A DNA stretch of 35,093 bases, from assembly GCA_002314195.1 (NCBI GenBank), contig DCCQ01000093.1:1-35093 (forward strand), in the 5' to 3' direction. The notes beneath the pieces were generated by a model, which saw nothing but the letters and a program-made list of their open reading frames with translations, searched no databases and was not told the origin of the DNA. The position numbers and the translations under genes were made by a program. Of the stretch, positions 1 to 8,181 are shown one piece after another (position 1 is the first letter of the stretch; each line of letters begins with the position of its first letter). Source of the stretch: Bacteroidales bacterium UBA1077. GTDB taxonomy: Bacteria; Bacteroidota; Bacteroidia; Bacteroidales; UBA932.

Positions 1-849
1 GTGTTGTTCCAGTCGTGCCGGTCTGAATATGAGGCGCTTCTGAACGGTAATGATGTCGATGCCAAGTATGCCGCGGCGTTTGACTATTTCAATCATGGCA
101 AATACAGCAAGGCTGCCCAGTTGTTCGAGTCGCTGTCCGTATTGACCAGCGGAACTGACAGGGATGACACTGTGCAGTACTATTGGGGCTTGAGCAACTA
201 TCGTTTCAGAGATTATTATACGGCTGAGACAAACTTCACGAAGTTTATAACGAACTTTCCCCGCAGTCCGTTCGCCGAGGAAGCGTCTTTCCTCAGGATC
301 GACTGTCTTTACCGATCCACTCTTCGTTACGAACTTGATCAGATTCCGACCCACAATGCCATCAGTGTCATAAAACAGTATATGATTGAGAACCCTGGCA
401 ACTCGCACTCGGCTATTTGTGGCAAGATGCTTAAGGAACTGAATGACCGCTTGGACAGGAAGGCTTACGAGAATGCCAGGCTTTACTATAAGATGGAAGA
501 TTACAAGGCCGCCAGGGTCGCTTTCAGGAATGTGCTCAAGGATGACGCGGAAAACATTTACCGAGAGGAAATCCTTTACTATATCGCCAAATCTTCCTAC
601 AAGTATGCTTCCCTTAGTGTGGAAAGCAAGCAGAAAGAGCGTTTTCTGACCTTTGTTGATGACTACTACAACTTCATTGGAGAGTTGCCGGAATCTCCTT
701 ACAGAAAGGAGCTGGATGTGCTGTATCGCCGCTCTCAAAAAGCCTTGGGGCGCTATTCCGGCACTGATGAGGATCTGAATGCGAAAGAAAAGGATTTTGA
801 GAGAGACAGGAAAAAAATATTGAAACAATCCGAGCTCCAGGGCTCGTAA
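1..849 (+). CDS. bamD: Outer membrane assembly lipoprotein BamD, 5' end truncated by window
   Basis: BamD is the TPR-rich lipoprotein of the BAM complex that inserts beta-barrel proteins into the outer membrane. The reading frame is open to the first base, and the visible protein begins inside the signal peptide: LFQSC followed by RSEYE looks like a lipobox with the lipidated Cys at residue 6, so only the extreme N-terminus is missing. TPR-like helix pairs follow, for example AAAFDYFNHGKYSKAAQLFE at about 24-43, YYWGLSNYRFRDYYTAETNF at about 60-79 and a repeat around 160-180. The visible length of 282 aa fits the family. It is followed by rpoZ after a 26-base gap and then recN, an order common in Bacteroidales. 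The GTG at base 1 is probably internal to the signal peptide rather than the true start. Confidence 0.9.
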   Translation: MLFQSCRSEYEALLNGNDVDAKYAAAFDYFNHGKYSKAAQLFESLSVLTSGTDRDDTVQYYWGLSNYRFRDYYTAETNFTKFITNFPRSPFAEEASFLRIDCLYRSTLRYELDQIPTHNAISVIKQYMIENPGNSHSAICGKMLKELNDRLDRKAYENARLYYKMEDYKAARVAFRNVLKDDAENIYREEILYYIAKSSYKYASLSVESKQKERFLTFVDDYYNFIGELPESPYRKELDVLYRRSQKALGRYSGTDEDLNAKEKDFERDRKKILKQSELQGS

Positions 850-875
850 AATATTTGGAAAAGTTTTTTTTGAAT

Positions 876-1247
876 ATGGATATTAAAAAGAAAGTCCCTA
901 CCAACACTATCACAAGGGACATCAAGTATCTCGCCGAGCCGACCGGCAACATCTATGAGACTGTAGTGCTTCTTTACAAGAGGGCAAACCAGATCGCCCT
1001 TGCCGAGAAGAAGGAACTCGCAAAGAAACTTGAGGATTTCCGCACTGACCGTGACACCATGGACGAGGTGTTCGAGAACAGGGAGCAGATCGAGATTTCG
1101 AAATACTACGAGAAACTTCCTAAACCGGATCTCATCGCGATTTCAGAGTTTGAGGACGGTGAACTCTACTATAGGATGGCCGGTTCCGGCAATGATGAGG
1201 AGGCTCCTGTCGTTCCAGTCAGAGAGAACACTTCTGACGCAGAGTAA
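876..1247 (+). CDS. rpoZ: DNA-directed RNA polymerase omega subunit (Bacteroidota type)
   Basis: This 123-aa protein is the small omega subunit that helps assemble RNA polymerase. It shows the Bacteroidota omega pattern: TITRDI near residue 12, NIYETVVLLYKRANQIA in the middle, and the block ENREQIEISKYYEKLPKP followed by LIAISEF near the C-terminus. The ATG at 876 gives MDIKKK, matching the MDYKK-type start of Bacteroides homologues as I recall them. A TTG at 855 in the same frame would add seven residues not expected in the family. The acidic C-terminal tail (GNDEEAPVVPVRENTSDAE) is variable in the family. It lies between bamD and recN with an 11-base gap to recN, so the three are probably cotranscribed. 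Confidence 0.88.
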   Translation: MDIKKKVPTNTITRDIKYLAEPTGNIYETVVLLYKRANQIALAEKKELAKKLEDFRTDRDTMDEVFENREQIEISKYYEKLPKPDLIAISEFEDGELYYRMAGSGNDEEAPVVPVRENTSDAE

Positions 1248-1258
1248 ATTCCGGGGCC

Positions 1259-2938
1259 ATGCTTGAGTCCCTTCAAATAAGAAATTATGTTTTGATAGAC
1301 TCTCTGGACGTTGAGTTTCCGGAGGGTCTGATTATTATATCTGGCCAGACTGGAGCGGGCAAGTCAATCTTGTTGGGGGCTTTGTCGTTGTTGCTGGGCT
1401 CGAAGGCAGATGCGTCTGTGATCGGAAACGGCGCGGACAGTTGCGTGGTGGAGGCTGTTTTCCGGATTCCAGAGACGGATCAGGCGCTGAAGGATTCTTT
1501 GGACGAAAATGACATCGAGACTGAGGATGGTGGCGAACTCATCATACGGAGGGTTGTGAACCGTTCCGGCCGTTCGCGCTCTTTCATAAACGATTCTCCT
1601 GTGAACATCCTTGTCCTTCAGAGCATTTCGTCTCGTTTGGTGGACATCCATTCACAACATCAGACTCTTCTGCTTTCCGACAGGTCGTTTCAACTGTCCA
1701 TGTTGGATCATTTCGCCGGAAATACCGAGCTTCTGGAGGAGTGTGGTGACTCTTACAGAAAATTGAAGGCTTTCGAGAAGGAATATTCCGAGATCTCCTC
1801 CAGGCTGTCTAGGATGAGCGAGGAAAAGGAATATGTCAGGGCACGTTGGCAAAGGCTTGAGGACGCCCGTCTTCAAGATGGTGAACTGGAAGCCTTGGAG
1901 ACGGAACAGAAACAGCTCTCCAATGCCGAGGAAATCAAGGAGAATCTTTCCGGCGTAGAGGAACTGTTCAATCCGTCCAACCCCAATTCAGAGGCGATTC
2001 CTTTGTCCTCGGCCTTGAAGGAGGCCCAGAAAATGTTGGAGAAGGTCGCCAGGTTTGTCCCTGCGGCCGCCGCGTTGGCGCAAAGGATTGATTCGGCCCG
2101 TACTGAATTGGATGACATTCTTGAGGAAGTCTCCGATGTTAACTCGCGGATAGAACTTTCACAAGAGCGCCTTGATGCGGTGGACGACCGGCTTTCTCTT
2201 CTTTATGATTTGATGAAAAGCTATTCTGCCTCATCTTTGGCGGAACTGATCTCCAAGAAGGAGGAACTTTCCGATTCCCTTTTTGATTCTACCGCCCTTG
2301 AGGCGCGCAAGGTCGATCTTGAGGGCATAATGGCGGCGGAGAGAAACAGGCTTGGTGGAATATGTCTGCGCCTACATGAGTCCAGGGTCAAATCTTTAGA
2401 ACCTTTCTCAAGGTCGATTACAGAATCAGTTCGCTCGCTTGAGATGGAACGAGCCATATTCAATGTAGAACTTTCTCAGGCTTCTGTTTCGGCTGTGGGG
2501 TCTGATTCTGTCAGGTTTATGTTCTCTGCTTCAGGCACAAATATGACCGATGTGGCCAAATGCGCTTCGGGAGGCGAGATGTCCCGTCTGATGCTTTGCC
2601 TGAAAGCCATGATGGCTAAGTTTGTGAACATGCCGACTCTTATATTCGATGAGATTGACACAGGGGTATCAGGCAGTGTAGCAGACAAGATGGGACAGAT
2701 GATATGCTCGATGGGACAGGATATGCAAGTCTTCGCCATCACGCACCTGCCTCAGGTCGCTGCCAAAGGGAACGCGCATTATATCGTTGAAAAAGAGTAT
2801 GATGAGTCAGGTAAAGCCACGACATCGATCCGCCGTCTGACAGGTCAGGACAGAGTCCTGGAAATCGCTCGCATGCTGAGCGGCAGCAGCGTCACCAAAG
2901 CCGCTGTCGAAAACGCCAAGGCCTTGCTTTCTATCTGA
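1259..2938 (+). CDS. recN: DNA repair protein RecN
   Basis: RecN is an SMC-like ATPase acting in double-strand break repair in the cytoplasm. The 559-aa protein has Walker A SGQTGAGKS at residues 28-36, long coiled-coil segments from about 160 to 370 that are rich in Glu, Lys and Leu, the ABC signature CASGGEMSRLML, and Walker B TLIFDEIDTGVSG followed by the H-loop FAITHLPQVAAKG. Length and domain order are normal. The gene is the last of the bamD-rpoZ-recN group. Its stop overlaps the stop of the convergent LysM-protein gene by eight bases, and no terminator hairpin is visible between them. Confidence 0.95.
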   Translation: MLESLQIRNYVLIDSLDVEFPEGLIIISGQTGAGKSILLGALSLLLGSKADASVIGNGADSCVVEAVFRIPETDQALKDSLDENDIETEDGGELIIRRVVNRSGRSRSFINDSPVNILVLQSISSRLVDIHSQHQTLLLSDRSFQLSMLDHFAGNTELLEECGDSYRKLKAFEKEYSEISSRLSRMSEEKEYVRARWQRLEDARLQDGELEALETEQKQLSNAEEIKENLSGVEELFNPSNPNSEAIPLSSALKEAQKMLEKVARFVPAAAALAQRIDSARTELDDILEEVSDVNSRIELSQERLDAVDDRLSLLYDLMKSYSASSLAELISKKEELSDSLFDSTALEARKVDLEGIMAAERNRLGGICLRLHESRVKSLEPFSRSITESVRSLEMERAIFNVELSQASVSAVGSDSVRFMFSASGTNMTDVAKCASGGEMSRLMLCLKAMMAKFVNMPTLIFDEIDTGVSGSVADKMGQMICSMGQDMQVFAITHLPQVAAKGNAHYIVEKEYDESGKATTSIRRLTGQDRVLEIARMLSGSSVTKAAVENAKALLSI

Positions 2939-4652
2939 CCAGAGTGACTGAATAGTCAGTGTTGTAGACAACCCTGCGGACAGCGTTGTTCACGTAGCCA
3001 CCCCGCTTGGTCTTTACAAGCCTGAAATCGGACTGGAGTCCGGTTCCTTTCAGATTGTTGTCGCGCTCCCAACCTTTTCCGTATTCGGAATTCAGTGTCG
3101 TGAAGAACCTCAAGAGGTCGTAGCCTTGGAATGCGGTCCTGCTGGGCTCCGTGTTGAATATGGCTCTATATTTCATAAGGAAGTCCTGGACATCTTTTGA
3201 GTCATAATTCACGAAATATGACACGCTGGCGTGCAGGTTGAGACTGTGGAGTTGCTCCACGTCAATCTCCTCGAATGTCCTCAGTTTAGAAGTGCTGTAC
3301 AGCACGATGTCTTTCTTCTGGCTTGACACCAGATAAAGCAGCCTCACGACTTCAATGAGGAAGGCTTTGCTGTCGGACGCTATGATAACCCTGTTGGTGC
3401 CGTTGTCTGTCATGTTCCCGGATATCCTGCCCATTACCTGCCGTCCCTCAAGAATGTTGAACGAGAGTTCAGTGTGGTTCAGCCCTGAATTCCTCACCTC
3501 GTTAAGAACATCTGCGTAGTAACCGCTTACGCTTGCTCCTTTCTGGGTTATCAGAATAGCCTTGTCCTCCGCCCTCATGTCAGACATGGCCCATCTTACC
3601 ATGTCCTTGATCTGGGCCTTTGTTGGCGCCGGTGCCTGGATTATGCAGGGGATAGTGTCCGCCAACGCCTCCGCCTTTGGATCAAGAGGTGACACTATCC
3701 ATGACTTCCCCTTGGACGCGTTGACTGTCCTGACGATGTCATTGTTTGACACAGGACCGATCACGAAGTCACTTTCGGAGAATCTCTCCTCGGTGACCGG
3801 CATCGCTCCGCCCGCCACATCATAGACATTTATGTCCAGCTCATCTCCTTGCTCTCCGAGATCCTTAGCCGCGAGAAGAGCGCCGCTGTAGAAATCCATC
3901 ATCTGGATGTCTGTCTTCTTGGCGTTGTTGAATGGCAGCAGAAGTGCCATGCTGGTCTTTTCTCTCTTATTGAATAACCTGTCGAACAGCCCCGCGTTCT
4001 CTGAACCGGCAGGAACACCATTGACCACCGAGCCTGACGGAGTGGCCGTTCCCGCCGGATTGTCGTGACCCTCCGAATCTGTGGGATCCTCCTTGTGACC
4101 GGTGCCTTTCTCCCACTTTTCAGGACGCGTAGGAATCTTGATCTCATCCTTGCGCCTGACTTTCTCCGAAGTCATTCCGTTGATGTTCATGATAGACTCT
4201 TTGGAGACCATGTACTTCCTGGCTATGGACGTCAGATCCTCGAACCATTTGACCCTGTGGATGAAATAGTCCTCTCCGTCGTCTTGCCTCTCGGAACTTT
4301 TCGCCTTTGATTTTGCGGTCTTGGGCTCTGATGCCTTCTCGTGCCCATTTTCGGCTTTCACGTCCTTTACGGGAATCAAGATTATCTGATCTTTCTTAAG
4401 GCCTTCAGTGTCAAGGCGAAGTGTCGGATTCGCATCGTAGATTTCCTGAAGTGACACATTGTAGGCCTTGCTTATCGAATACAGCGTCTGGCGCTCCTGC
4501 ACTACATGTGAGTAAAAGATCTTACCGCCATAGCGTACTTTTTCAGCGGACACCACCACCTGCGGCGTCTCGTAGCCCTGAGCCGCAGCTCCGGACTGGA
4601 ATGCGGCCGCCAGACAGACTGAGGCCACGAAAGCAGTCAAATATCTGTTCAT
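2931..4652 (-). CDS. Secreted protein with two LysM domains and a periplasmic-binding-like domain
   Basis: This 573-aa protein starts at the ATG at 4652, which overlaps the stop of the upstream glycosyltransferase gene as ATGA. Residues 1-25 (MNRYLTAFVASVCLAAAFQS then GAAAQG) form a Sec signal peptide cut after AAAQ or nearby. Two LysM peptidoglycan-binding repeats follow, at about 48-95 (SHVVQERQTLYSISKAYNVS) and 129-175 (HRVKWFEDLTSIARKYMVS). A Lys/Glu/Pro-rich linker comes next. From about 250 there is a domain resembling type I periplasmic-binding proteins (MALLLPFNN, DFYSGALLAAKDLGEQG, DFVIGPVSNNDIV, GYDLLRFF). This architecture is common in Bacteroidales. It probably anchors to the cell wall, and its ligand or partner is unknown. 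I do not assign transport or a gene name. No membrane permease lies beside it. Confidence 0.8.
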   Translation of the reverse strand: MNRYLTAFVASVCLAAAFQSGAAAQGYETPQVVVSAEKVRYGGKIFYSHVVQERQTLYSISKAYNVSLQEIYDANPTLRLDTEGLKKDQIILIPVKDVKAENGHEKASEPKTAKSKAKSSERQDDGEDYFIHRVKWFEDLTSIARKYMVSKESIMNINGMTSEKVRRKDEIKIPTRPEKWEKGTGHKEDPTDSEGHDNPAGTATPSGSVVNGVPAGSENAGLFDRLFNKREKTSMALLLPFNNAKKTDIQMMDFYSGALLAAKDLGEQGDELDINVYDVAGGAMPVTEERFSESDFVIGPVSNNDIVRTVNASKGKSWIVSPLDPKAEALADTIPCIIQAPAPTKAQIKDMVRWAMSDMRAEDKAILITQKGASVSGYYADVLNEVRNSGLNHTELSFNILEGRQVMGRISGNMTDNGTNRVIIASDSKAFLIEVVRLLYLVSSQKKDIVLYSTSKLRTFEEIDVEQLHSLNLHASVSYFVNYDSKDVQDFLMKYRAIFNTEPSRTAFQGYDLLRFFTTLNSEYGKGWERDNNLKGTGLQSDFRLVKTKRGGYVNNAVRRVVYNTDYSVTLVR

Positions 4653-5782
4653 CTCTTCTTGTACAAATTGTCGGAGAACTCCAGGAGTCTCTTGCTGAAA
4701 GTCTTCCATGACAGCCGCTCTTTTTCGGCCCTGATTGAATTAACGCAGAGTGTCTTGATGTCCGGGCTTGAGAAATATTCAGTTATTTCCCTCGTTATGG
4801 CATCAGGGGTCGGTTCCGGGGCGACAAGTCCCGTGCCGCAGTCTCCGATCGACTGCCGCAGCCCACCCACATCAGTCACGACCATCGGCACCTCAAAATG
4901 GTAGGCGATGGCGCTGATGCCGCTTTGTGTCGCTGACCTGTAAGGCAGCACTGCTAGGTCAGCGGCGGAGAAATAGTCTTTCACTTCGGAGTCTTTGATG
5001 TAGTGTGTGAAAAGCTTGATTCTTTCTTTGGCCGGAGAAGCGTCGATGATAGCCTGATACTTGTCGAATGAGCCGTAAGGCTCGCCTGCAACGATCAGCT
5101 GGTAACTGTCATCCAGTTTGCCGAACGCCTCCAAAAGGATGTCCAATCCTTTGTACTCCCTGATCAGGCCGAAGAACAACAGGTTCTTCTTGCCATGCTC
5201 AATTCCCAGGACGCTTTCAGCCTCCGCTCTTGGAAGCCTCTTCCCGAAGTGCCCGTAGATTGGGTGGAACAGTGTGACGTTCACGGCTTCCGGTGACAGC
5301 CTGTGCAGGTCTTCCGCAACTTCGTCGCAGAGGGTGACGTTTCCAGTGCATCCGGAGAGAAAGTACTTTGTCAGCGGAGCGTCAAAGAACTTCGGTTCAT
5401 GCGGAATCACATTGTGAAGCACGGAAATCACATTGCAGCGATTTCTCAGCCTTCTGGCTATGTAGCCGAGAGAAGGCCCGAAGTAAGACATCCAGTAACT
5501 GATTATCACAAGGTCCGGTTTCCAGTCCCTGATCGCCCTGTATGTCCGCCCGTAGGTAAAAGGATTAGCCGTATCCAACAGAGCCTCGCTCTCGATGGGT
5601 ACGGCGTCATCATCCTTTGTGACGTATTGTGTCTTTCCCGGAAAAAGGAACTCCGGATACTGCCTCTTGAAATTGAAAGCCTTGACAGTGTGGCTTTTGC
5701 CCAGTTCCAAGTAGAGACTTGCGTTGAACTGGGAAATCCCTCCTCTGAAAGGGTAAAAGCAGGATAGGAGAGCGATTCTCAA
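4649..5782 (-). CDS. GT4-family glycosyltransferase (TTG start)
   Basis: This 377-aa GT-B fold glycosyltransferase probably transfers a sugar from a nucleotide-sugar donor to an envelope glycan. The acceptor is unknown. The N-terminal motif RIALLSCFYPFRGGISQF carries the glycine-rich loop of GT4 enzymes. The C-terminal Rossmann domain starts around 195 (KKNLLFFGLIREYKGLDIL) and includes ADLAVLPYRSATQSGISAIAY and MVVTDVGGL, the usual donor-site region. The only start that gives the conserved N-terminus is TTG at 5782, three bases after the stop of the ompH-like gene, which suggests translational coupling. Its stop overlaps the LysM-protein start. It is the only obvious glycan gene here. Confidence 0.82.
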   Translation of the reverse strand: MRIALLSCFYPFRGGISQFNASLYLELGKSHTVKAFNFKRQYPEFLFPGKTQYVTKDDDAVPIESEALLDTANPFTYGRTYRAIRDWKPDLVIISYWMSYFGPSLGYIARRLRNRCNVISVLHNVIPHEPKFFDAPLTKYFLSGCTGNVTLCDEVAEDLHRLSPEAVNVTLFHPIYGHFGKRLPRAEAESVLGIEHGKKNLLFFGLIREYKGLDILLEAFGKLDDSYQLIVAGEPYGSFDKYQAIIDASPAKERIKLFTHYIKDSEVKDYFSAADLAVLPYRSATQSGISAIAYHFEVPMVVTDVGGLRQSIGDCGTGLVAPEPTPDAITREITEYFSSPDIKTLCVNSIRAEKERLSWKTFSKRLLEFSDNLYKKR

Positions 5783-5785
5783 AAC

Positions 5786-6445
5786 CTATTCTGTTTTGGA
5801 CTCCTCAGCGGCCGGGGCTGTTTTCCCGCCCTTGCCCTTGCTCTGGACGTACTCGTCGTTGAGACCGGCGAGAATCGCGTCCGTGACATCAAGGTCAGGG
5901 TCGCCTGTCGCTACAGGAGCCGGAAGAACGCTGCCCTGGGTAGCGATGATCATAGCGTACTTATGCTCCTCGTTGAATTTGTCGAGGAAAGTCTTGATGG
6001 CATCACCGATCTGGTTCATCATCACCTGCTGCTCCTCGGCGATCTCCTGCTGCTTCTGGGCGGCGTAGTTGTTGAAGTTGTTCTGCTGCTCCTGAAGTTT
6101 GATGTTCCTCTGTTCGGCCACGGAACGTACGAGAAGTCCCTTGTCGAGGTCGGACTGGAACTTGTTCACATCGCTCTGGAGTTTGTTGCCTCTTCTTGAG
6201 ATTTCCTCCTGGATGCTCTGCACCTTGGTCTCGACCACCGATCTGAGGTCATTGGCCATGTCGTATTCGTTGAGTACCCTGTCGAGATCAAACCATACTA
6301 TGGAACCAGCCTGTGCTGTGGCCTCCACAGTTTCACCTGAAGTAGCTTTCTTGCTGCCGTTACCGTTTGAAGTGAGTTGGATAATTCCCAATGCGACCAC
6401 AGCAATAAGGGCTATGACGCTGATAATCAGTGGTGTCTGTTTCAT
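5786..6445 (-). CDS. OmpH/Skp-family protein with N-terminal membrane anchor
   Basis: This 219-aa protein has a hydrophobic N-terminal segment at residues 5-24 (PLIISVIALIAVVALGIIQL) without a clear cleavage site, so it may be a membrane-anchored periplasmic protein rather than a freely secreted one. A long Gln/Glu/Lys-rich coiled coil spans about 70-165 (VQSIQEEISRRGNKLQSDVN, QEQQNNFNNYAAQKQQEIAE). The end of the core, KYAMIIATQGSVLPAP and LDVTDAILAGLNDEY, matches the OmpH/Skp family. The tail is a low-complexity Gly/Lys/Glu stretch. It is the second OmpH-type gene in the window, the other at 11605. It probably acts as a periplasmic holdase, but its clients are unknown. It has its own promoter-like box inside the pdxJ-ompH gap. 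Confidence 0.82.
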   Translation of the reverse strand: MKQTPLIISVIALIAVVALGIIQLTSNGNGSKKATSGETVEATAQAGSIVWFDLDRVLNEYDMANDLRSVVETKVQSIQEEISRRGNKLQSDVNKFQSDLDKGLLVRSVAEQRNIKLQEQQNNFNNYAAQKQQEIAEEQQVMMNQIGDAIKTFLDKFNEEHKYAMIIATQGSVLPAPVATGDPDLDVTDAILAGLNDEYVQSKGKGGKTAPAAEESKTE

Positions 6446-6472
6446 TTTATTGTTTTGTTATTAATATTCAAG

Positions 6473-6486
6473 GTTACAAATGTAAC
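6473..6486. promoter_or_regulatory. Perfect dyad overlapping the ompH-like -7 box
   Basis: The 14-base sequence GTTACAAATGTAAC has 6-base arms and a 2-base centre. It covers the minus-strand -7 box and ends within the pdxJ stop codon. A dyad sitting on a promoter element can be an operator, but this could also be chance. No regulator is known. Confidence 0.35.
6477..6484 (-). promoter_or_regulatory. Candidate -7 promoter box of the ompH-like gene
   Basis: On the minus strand these bases read TACATTTG, a perfect match to the Bacteroidota -7 consensus TAnnTTTG, about 30 bases upstream of the ATG at 6445. No good -33 TTG is seen at the expected spacing. It would allow expression of the ompH-like gene, the glycosyltransferase and the LysM protein independently of pdxJ. 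Confidence 0.5.
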
Positions 6487-7205
6487 TAAAAAATCTTAAT
6501 CTTCGACAGATATGCCTGGATTGTTTTCTCAAGCCCCATATAGAGAGCGTCACAGATAATGGCGTGACCGATGGAAACTTCGTCTGTCCATGGAATCGTC
6601 CTGATGAAATATTCAAGATTCTCAAGGTTGAGGTCATGCCCGGCGTTAAGCCCCAGGCCAAGCTCCCTTACGGCCTTCGCGGTTTCAAGGTACGGTCCTA
6701 TGGCCTTTTCACGTCCTGATGAATATTCAGCCGCGTAATCAGCGGTGTATAGTTCCACCCGGTCGCATCCGCAAGCCTTGGCTCCTTCCGCCATGGCGGG
6801 CGATGGGTCAATGAATATGGATGTGCGTATTCCTTTCCTCTTGAATACGCCGCATATTCCCGTAAGAAACTCTTTGTTCGCGACGGTGTCCCATCCTGCG
6901 TTGGATGTGATGGCGTCGTGGGCGTCCGGAACAAGGGTGACCTGATCCGGGACGACCTCAAGGACAAGGTCCACGAAACTCGGGATAGGATTCCCCTCTA
7001 TGTTGAACTCTGTCGTGATTGTCGGTCTTATGGCCCTCACGTCAGAGTATCTGATATGTCTTTCATCGGGCCTCGGGTGCACGGTGATTCCTTCCGCGCC
7101 GAATCTTTCACAGTCAACCGCCGCTTTTTCCACATCAGGCATATTCCCGCCCCGTGCGTTGCGGATGGTCGCGATCTTGTTGATGTTAACACTAAGTCTG
7201 GTCAT
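6486..7205 (-). CDS. pdxJ: Pyridoxine 5'-phosphate synthase
   Basis: PdxJ condenses 1-deoxy-D-xylulose 5-phosphate with 3-amino-2-oxopropyl phosphate to form pyridoxine 5'-phosphate, the ring-closing step of DXP-dependent vitamin B6 synthesis. The 239-aa protein is full length and shows the TIM-barrel hallmarks LSVNINKIATIRNARGG at the start, GAEGITVHPRPDERHIRYSD, NIEGNP, VTLVPD, IDPSP, ELYTADYA and the C-terminal GLGLNAGHDLN followed by SIGHAII. The ATG at 7205 gives MTRLSVNINK, the family start; an in-frame TTG at 7214 adds three residues and is less likely. It is divergent from nadK and probably heads the minus-strand operon. PLP made with this enzyme is the cofactor of HisC and IlvE encoded further on. 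Confidence 0.95.
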   Translation of the reverse strand: MTRLSVNINKIATIRNARGGNMPDVEKAAVDCERFGAEGITVHPRPDERHIRYSDVRAIRPTITTEFNIEGNPIPSFVDLVLEVVPDQVTLVPDAHDAITSNAGWDTVANKEFLTGICGVFKRKGIRTSIFIDPSPAMAEGAKACGCDRVELYTADYAAEYSSGREKAIGPYLETAKAVRELGLGLNAGHDLNLENLEYFIRTIPWTDEVSIGHAIICDALYMGLEKTIQAYLSKIKIF

Positions 7206-7221
7206 CGATTTCAATATTTAC

Positions 7222-7238
7222 GGGCGTAATCACCGCCC
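7222..7238 (-). other. Small GC-rich hairpin in the pdxJ leader
   Basis: GGGCG and CGCCC arms flank a 7-base loop between the proposed pdxJ promoter and its start codon. It could be a weak mRNA structure affecting stability or translation. There is no riboswitch-like conservation that I can recognise. Confidence 0.25.
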
Positions 7239-7257
7239 TTGAGTCATTATTAACATA

Positions 7258-7265
7258 CAAAAATA
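7258..7265 (-). promoter_or_regulatory. Candidate -7 promoter box of pdxJ
   Basis: The minus strand reads TATTTTTG, a full match to TAnnTTTG, about 53 bases upstream of the pdxJ ATG. It lies back to back with the nadK promoter box, 33 bases away. No convincing -33 element was seen. Confidence 0.5.
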
Positions 7266-7298
7266 ATGATTTCTGTTCAGTTTTATACAGAATTGTGC

Positions 7299-7306
7299 TA
7301 TTTTTG
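7299..7306 (+). promoter_or_regulatory. Candidate -7 promoter box of nadK-uppS
   Basis: TATTTTTG matches TAnnTTTG. Transcription would begin near 7312, which rules out the in-frame GTG at 7295 as the nadK start and leaves the ATGs at 7319 and 7343. Confidence 0.5.
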
Positions 7307-7342
7307 AAAGTCGATTGCATGAATAACCGAAGTCTGACACAG

Positions 7343-8179
7343 ATGAGAATAGCGATATACTCAAGGGATTGTGATGCCATAGAAGCCCCGAGGCTTTCCA
7401 ATATGTTGGAATGCCTCGAAAGGGAGTCGTTTGACATATACGCCGTAAAAGGCGGTGATGAAATCATTCCCGGGACCGATCTGGTCCTGAGTGTAGGTGG
7501 AGACGGGACATTTCTTTCGGCCTCGCGTTGCGTCGGAAAGTCTGGGATTCCTATCCTTGGGGTCAATCTTGGAAGGCTGGGATTTCTTTCCGAATACAGT
7601 CCGGAGGAGGCCTGTGGAGCCCTTCTGTCCGGAGACTGGTATCTTGAGGACCGCGAATTGCTGGAGACCAGGGTGGCAGGCGCCTCTCTTGAGTCGGATC
7701 CGCAGTTTTGTCCTTACTCTCTCAACGAGGTCTCCGTGCACCGTTCGGGAGCTGCGCTTCTTGGAGTCGATGTGACGATTGACGGGCATCCTTTGCCTAC
7801 ATACTGGGCTGACGGACTGCTGGTCGCCACCAGCTCCGGATCGACGGCATATTCATTGAGCGTGGGGGGGCCTATCTGCGCTCCGGAGGCGAAGGTCCTC
7901 ATCATCGCACCGATCGCCCCGCACAATCTCAACGCCCGTCCGCTGGTGGTTCCGGACAGCACCAGGATCACCATATCCCTGAGGTCCCGTGATGATGGGG
8001 TAATGCTGTCAATGGACAACAGGAACCATTTGGTCGCGCCGACCGTGGCTTTGGATGTGATGGTGGCACAGTTTTCGCTAAAAAGGGTTCGCCTTAAAAA
8101 CACCAGTTTCATAAAGGCTTTGACCACAAAGTTGTTCTGGGGCGAGGACATCCGGAACAGCGGAGAACAACAGTTTTGA
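7343..8179 (+). CDS. nadK: NAD kinase
   Basis: NadK phosphorylates NAD to NADP in the cytoplasm. The protein is 278 aa from the ATG at 7343 and begins MRIAIYS, the usual family start. The ATG at 7319 would add eight residues (MNNRSLTQ) but leaves a leader of only about seven bases after the proposed promoter. The catalytic GGDGT motif is at residues 52-56 (LSVGGDGTFLSA), followed by GVNLGRLGFL, the NE-type motif SLNEVSVHR, and the glycine-rich DGLLVATSSGSTAYSLSVGGP. Length is normal. The downstream uppS ATG follows its TGA stop by two bases, so the two are probably translated from one mRNA. NADPH for the glutamate dehydrogenase encoded downstream ultimately depends on this step. Confidence 0.95.
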   Translation: MRIAIYSRDCDAIEAPRLSNMLECLERESFDIYAVKGGDEIIPGTDLVLSVGGDGTFLSASRCVGKSGIPILGVNLGRLGFLSEYSPEEACGALLSGDWYLEDRELLETRVAGASLESDPQFCPYSLNEVSVHRSGAALLGVDVTIDGHPLPTYWADGLLVATSSGSTAYSLSVGGPICAPEAKVLIIAPIAPHNLNARPLVVPDSTRITISLRSRDDGVMLSMDNRNHLVAPTVALDVMVAQFSLKRVRLKNTSFIKALTTKLFWGEDIRNSGEQQF

Positions 8180-8181
8180 AT

